Positions 60,760 through 64,000 of a stretch of DNA of 64,000 nt are shown one piece after another. Both the position numbers and the translations under genes were made by a program. The stretch's first letter is position 1; every line of letters starts with the position of its first letter. The stretch comes from Tardiphaga robiniae. Lineage in GTDB: Bacteria > Pseudomonadota > Alphaproteobacteria > Rhizobiales > Xanthobacteraceae. The notes under the pieces were generated by a model. The model was not told the DNA's origin, ran no database searches, and saw nothing but the letters and a program-made list of their open reading frames with translations. Location of the stretch: the NCBI RefSeq assembly GCF_013359755.1, contig NZ_JABMCJ010000070.1:1-64000 (forward strand), written 5' to 3'.

Positions 60760-62415
60760 CTAGTGCTGCATGTCGGCTAGTTCGTCCACCAAAACACGAA
60801 CATTCTCGCTGTAGTCCACCGGCACTACCACGAGGTGGAGGCCACCAGCTGCGAAGGCCTTCTCCAGTGTCGGCGCCAGACCGCCCGCCTCGGTCACGCG
60901 ATGGCCCTGGGCGCCGTAGGACTGCGCGTAGGCGACGAAATCCGGATTGCCGAAAGTCATCCCCGCATCGGCAAAACCGTCGACGGCCTGCTTCCATCTG
61001 ATCATCCCGTAGGCATGATCCTCGATGACGAGCACGACCAGATCGAGCTTCAGACGCTGCGCGGTCTCCAGTTCCTGCGAATTCATCATAAAACCGCCGT
61101 CGCCGGCGACAACGAGCACACGACGCTTCGGATTCAGCAGCGCCGCCATCATGCCCGACGGAAGCCCCGCTCCCATTGTCGCAAGCGCGTTGTCGAGCAG
61201 CAGCGTGTTGGCGACGTCCGTGCGGTAGTTGCGCGCGAACCATATCTTGTACATCCCGTTGTCCAACGCGACGATGCCGTCTGGTGGCATGACCTGGCGG
61301 ACGTCGTGGACGATCCGCTGCGGTGTCAGCGGAAAGCGGTCTTCGCTGGCACGGTCGCCGATGTGGCGCAGGATGTCCGCGCGCACGCCGTCCCACCGCG
61401 TGGTCTGCTTGAGCTTTCCTTCGAGCTCGGTCGCCAGCATATCGAGACCTTTCGCGATGTCGCCGATAAGTTCAGCTTGCGGGTAGTAAACTTCCTCGAT
61501 CGTTGCCGGCGTAAAGCCAATGTGGAGCACCTGATGGCGGCCACGCCCCATAATAAATGGCGGCTTTTCGATGGTGTCGTGGCCGATGGTGATGATCAGG
61601 TCAGCGCAGTCGATCGCGCGATGGACGTAGTCGCGTTCGCTCAGCGCCGCCGTGCCGACATAGTAGTCAGACGCCCCGCCAACGGCACCCTTCCCCATCT
61701 GCGTGTTGAAGAATGGGATCTTCACCCGGCGGACGAATTCGGAGAGCGCGGGCGCGAGCCTGGGCCTGCTGGCACCCGCACCGAACATGAGCAACGGGCA
61801 TTTCGCCGAGAGGATGAGCTCGGCGGCCTTCCGGACGGCGTCCGTCGAGGGCGCCGGGAGATCGGTCGGGTGGACCGGGACGACCGAAACGTCGGAAACC
61901 TTCTCCGCCGCGACATCTTCCGGAAGCTCCAGGTGCACGGGTCCGGGACGCTCCTCCATCGCAATCCGAAAAGCGTTCCGGACGACGGTCGCGATGGAAG
62001 ATGCACTTACGATCTGCTGCGACAGTTTCGTGAGCGGCTTCATGCTCGCGACGACATCCACGATCTGGAAGTGCGCCTGCCGGCTGGCGTGGATTGCCTT
62101 CTGGCCAGTGATCAGGACCATCGGCATGCCTCCCAGGAGCGCATAGGCAGCCCCTGTAGAGAGATTCAGGGCTCCGGGCCCCAAAGTGCTGAGGGCGACA
62201 CCTGGCCTCCCTGTGAGGCGCCCGTGGGTCGCAGCCATGAAGGCGGCGGGCTGCTCGTGACGCGTGACGACCAGTTCGATGGACGACTTGCGCAAGCTCT
62301 CGACGACATCGAGGTTCTCCTCGCCCGGGACGCCAAAGATGCGGTCGACGCCCTCATTTTCGAGAGCCGCCACTAGGAGATCGGAGCCTTTCATTTCCTG
62401 GTCCTCACTGTTCAT
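60760..62415 (-). CDS. Acetolactate synthase large-subunit-like TPP enzyme
   Basis: A 551-residue ThDP-dependent enzyme. It shows the substrate-binding N-terminus (GVDRIFGVPGEENLDVVESL, with the catalytic glutamate in VTRHEQPAAFMAATHGRLTG), a middle FAD/nucleotide-like domain (PLLMFGAGASRPRLAP), and the TPP motif GDGGFMMNSQELETAQRLKL. No small regulatory subunit gene is beside it. Acetolactate synthase is likely, but a related decarboxylase or other TPP enzyme cannot be excluded. GGAGGAGC lies before the ATG at 62415. A degenerate copy of its 3' end is at 52704. Confidence 0.85.
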   Translation of the reverse strand: MNSEDQEMKGSDLLVAALENEGVDRIFGVPGEENLDVVESLRKSSIELVVTRHEQPAAFMAATHGRLTGRPGVALSTLGPGALNLSTGAAYALLGGMPMVLITGQKAIHASRQAHFQIVDVVASMKPLTKLSQQIVSASSIATVVRNAFRIAMEERPGPVHLELPEDVAAEKVSDVSVVPVHPTDLPAPSTDAVRKAAELILSAKCPLLMFGAGASRPRLAPALSEFVRRVKIPFFNTQMGKGAVGGASDYYVGTAALSERDYVHRAIDCADLIITIGHDTIEKPPFIMGRGRHQVLHIGFTPATIEEVYYPQAELIGDIAKGLDMLATELEGKLKQTTRWDGVRADILRHIGDRASEDRFPLTPQRIVHDVRQVMPPDGIVALDNGMYKIWFARNYRTDVANTLLLDNALATMGAGLPSGMMAALLNPKRRVLVVAGDGGFMMNSQELETAQRLKLDLVVLVIEDHAYGMIRWKQAVDGFADAGMTFGNPDFVAYAQSYGAQGHRVTEAGGLAPTLEKAFAAGGLHLVVVPVDYSENVRVLVDELADMQH

Positions 62416-62578
62416 CGTCAAGCTCCTCCATTTGCGCAGTACCGTATCGGACAAACAGGTCCATTTAATGAAACGTTTGGTGGACTAGGCGTCTGAAGCG
62501 CGCCTTTCCCTTGCCAGGATATGCGCCTCCTCGATAGCACCTGCCAGGAACCGACCGGCAGCCGAGAGGACGATGGTT

Positions 62579-62617
62579 GCTGACCCGCGTTCGAGACGCC
62601 ATATCCTCGGCCGTTGA
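62579..62617. repeat. Short repeat shared with 53587
   Basis: The second copy of the 40-base repeat, located between the TPP-enzyme gene and the small secreted-protein gene. On the minus strand the surrounding frame continues as IWRLERGSATIVLSAAGRFL and AGAIEEAHILARERR, a protein-like stretch without a proper start, so a decayed gene probably lies at about 62485-62640. Confidence 0.5.
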
Positions 62618-62676
62618 CGATCCGATCTGCTTGCCCTGTAAGATCGTAGTCCAAGGCCTGAAGAAGGATGCAACAG

Positions 62677-62946
62677 ATGCGCATAATGTGGATCGCCGTA
62701 CTTGCCATCATGCTGCCCGCTGCCGCGCTGGCGCAAGACATCACGCAGCGCCCCGTCCGAACCGAACGCATCTCAGGCACTCCAGTGGGCGTCGGCCTCT
62801 ATGAGGTCGCTCCAGACGGCACCGTTCTGATCGACTGGCGCGCCGTCGAGGCGGCGGCCGATGGACCGGCCGATCGCGCATCCACTCCGGTTGCGAAGGC
62901 GATGCTGGCGATCAGAGACAGCAAATGGAAACCGATGGCCCGGTGA
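62677..62946 (+). CDS. Small secreted protein, paralogue of 42095
   Basis: An 89-residue protein with a signal peptide (IMWIAVLAIMLPAAALAQ). The mature part has GLYEVAPDGTVLIDWRAVEA and KAMLAIRDSKWKPMAR, the same ending plan as the protein at 42095. GAAGGA lies 8 bases before ATG 62677; the ATG at 62668 is also possible. Its stop overlaps the dinB start as GTGA, so it may be a leader whose translation feeds dinB. Confidence 0.62.
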   Translation: MRIMWIAVLAIMLPAAALAQDITQRPVRTERISGTPVGVGLYEVAPDGTVLIDWRAVEAAADGPADRASTPVAKAMLAIRDSKWKPMAR

Positions 62947-64000
62947 CGGACGACGTCGCGCCAGAAACCCGACAGCGTAAGATCATCCATATCGACATGG
63001 ATGCCTTCTACGCGTCAGTCGAACAGCGGGATAATCCGGAGCTTCGCGGCAAACCAGTCGCCGTTGGCGGCTCTCGGGAGCGCGGGGTCGTGGCTGCAGC
63101 GAGTTACGAAGCCCGCAAATTCGGCGTCCGCTCGGCGATGCCGTCCGTTACCGCCAAACGCCAGTGTCCAGATCTAATCTTCGTGAAACCGCGCTTCGAG
63201 GTCTACAAGACTATCAGCCAGCAGATCCGTGAGATCTTCGCCGAGCACACGCCCATCGTCGAACCGCTATCCCTGGACGAGGCTTATCTGGACGTCACCG
63301 AAAACCTTCAGGGTATTCGACTAGCGCGCGACATTGCGCTGACTATTCGCGCTAAAATCAAGGACGAGACCGGGCTTAACGCCTCCGCCGGCATCTCCTA
63401 CAACAAGTTCCTGGCCAAACTTGCCTCCGACCATCGCAAGCCAAACGGTCAGTATGTCATCTCTCCAGAGATGGGCCCAGCCTTCGTGGAGACCCTGCCC
63501 GTCGCCAAGTTCCACGGTATCGGACCGGCGACTGCGGCCAAATTCAATACATTGGGTATCCAGACGGGCCTCGACATCCGGAACCAGTCGCTGACATTCC
63601 TGGCAGCGCACTTCGGCAAAGCCGGGACCTATTACTACTGGATATCACGCGGCATAGACGAGCGTCCTGTCCGCGCCAACCGCATCCGGAAATCCATCGG
63701 CGCCGAGAACACTTTCTTCGACGACCTCACCGAGTTCAACGCCATGGTCGCTGCGCTGCAGCCCCTGGTCGACAAAGTGTGGCAGCACTGCGCGAACACC
63801 GGAAACCGCGGGCGAACCGTCACGCTGAAGGTGAAGTTCGCTGACTTTGGAATCATGTCACGAAGCCAATCAATGCCGACAGCCGTATCAAACCGTGGAG
63901 AACTCGAACGGGTCGCAATATCACTTCTCGAGCGCTCAATGCCACTGCCGAAAGCAGTGCGGCTGCTCGGTGTGTCGCTATCGACACTTCAGACGAATGG
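62943..64000 (+). CDS. dinB: DNA polymerase IV, 3' end outside the window
   Basis: At least 352 residues of a Y-family polymerase. It opens KIIHIDMDAFYASVEQRDNP (first catalytic Asp in DMDAFYASVE), then the second acidic pair PLSLDEAYLDVTE, GISYNKFLAKLASDHRKPNG and FHGIGPATAAKFNTLG (the helix-hairpin-helix). It is an error-prone translesion enzyme. The GTG at 62943 overlaps the preceding stop. Downstream of the little-finger region the window ends. It was not in the supplied frame list because it has no stop inside the window. Confidence 0.95.
   Translation, partial: MTDDVAPETRQRKIIHIDMDAFYASVEQRDNPELRGKPVAVGGSRERGVVAAASYEARKFGVRSAMPSVTAKRQCPDLIFVKPRFEVYKTISQQIREIFAEHTPIVEPLSLDEAYLDVTENLQGIRLARDIALTIRAKIKDETGLNASAGISYNKFLAKLASDHRKPNGQYVISPEMGPAFVETLPVAKFHGIGPATAAKFNTLGIQTGLDIRNQSLTFLAAHFGKAGTYYYWISRGIDERPVRANRIRKSIGAENTFFDDLTEFNAMVAALQPLVDKVWQHCANTGNRGRTVTLKVKFADFGIMSRSQSMPTAVSNRGELERVAISLLERSMPLPKAVRLLGVSLSTLQTN

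Noticed and set aside
60835-62376. 513-codon plus-strand frame
   Set aside because: Antisense of the TPP enzyme; composition (His/Arg/Asp) is that of a shadow frame.
31645-64000. Distal attachment site (second copy of the tRNA-Arg 3' end)
   Set aside because: I looked for TTCGAATCGCTCCGAGTG and shorter parts by eye and saw no convincing copy; it may lie beyond the window or be too degenerate.
1-64000. CRISPR array or cas genes
   Set aside because: No regularly spaced direct repeats and no Cas-like proteins were seen.

Overview
The window looks like chromosome from a high-GC alphaproteobacterium of the Bradyrhizobium/Rhodopseudomonas/Afipia/Tardiphaga group (Nitrobacteraceae). This is inferred from gene content (TAXI-type TRAP transporter, many acyl-CoA enzymes, small hypothetical families I associate with bradyrhizobia) and from the palindromic intergenic repeats. 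No marker gene that would fix the genus is present.

Region 1 (about 1-31,500) is ordinary, densely packed core DNA. It holds a hotdog-fold (MaoC-like) protein, a YaiI/YqxD protein, an ABC-F ATPase, a D-threonine aldolase-like PLP enzyme and an HI0933-type flavoprotein. A long block of acyl-CoA and branched-chain metabolism follows: SDR, MaoC hydratase, acyl-CoA ligase, then the complete lower valine pathway (isobutyryl-CoA dehydrogenase, 3-hydroxyisobutyryl-CoA hydrolase, 3-hydroxyisobutyrate dehydrogenase, methylmalonate-semialdehyde dehydrogenase). Next come a TetR regulator, enoyl-CoA hydratase, thiolase, MFS transporter, FabF-like synthase, an acyl-CoA carboxylase beta subunit with IclR regulator and a separate biotin carrier, a two-protein TAXI-TRAP importer, biosynthetic threonine deaminase, and two membrane proteins of polysaccharide type.

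Region 2 (about 31,570-52,700) begins exactly at a tRNA-Arg(TCG) gene and changes character. It is looser and visibly more AT-rich in places, full of very small genes, frameshifted remnants and hairpins, and has no housekeeping operons. This is what an old genomic island anchored on a tRNA looks like, although no integrase, transposase or distal attachment repeat is visible. The standouts are: (i) a two-gene unit coding for an Abi-alpha/DUF4393-like protein and a SEC-C protein with a candidate PD-(D/E)XK nuclease core (34,732-36,953), a candidate phage-defence system; (ii) two related zinc-ribbon proteins with a sigma-factor-like C-terminus (37,000-40,108); (iii) an 83-nt structured, terminator-ended element present twice without gaps (40,364 and 48,601), whose differences avoid the predicted stems; (iv) several tiny genes coupled by overlapping stop/start codons, some shorter than 60 codons.

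Region 3 (about 52,700-64,000) carries stress and DNA-damage genes: AlkB-like dioxygenase, a large autotransporter, 1-Cys peroxiredoxin, AraC regulator, membrane metallophosphoesterase, acetolactate-synthase-like TPP enzyme, and the start of DNA polymerase IV (dinB), which runs off the window. A degenerate copy of the 3' end of the TPP-enzyme gene (52,704-52,916) lies in direct orientation to the intact gene, and a second short repeat occurs at 53,587 and 62,579, so this part has been duplicated and rearranged. A small secreted protein before dinB has a paralogue at 42,095, and both are followed by a gene starting at a GTGA overlap.
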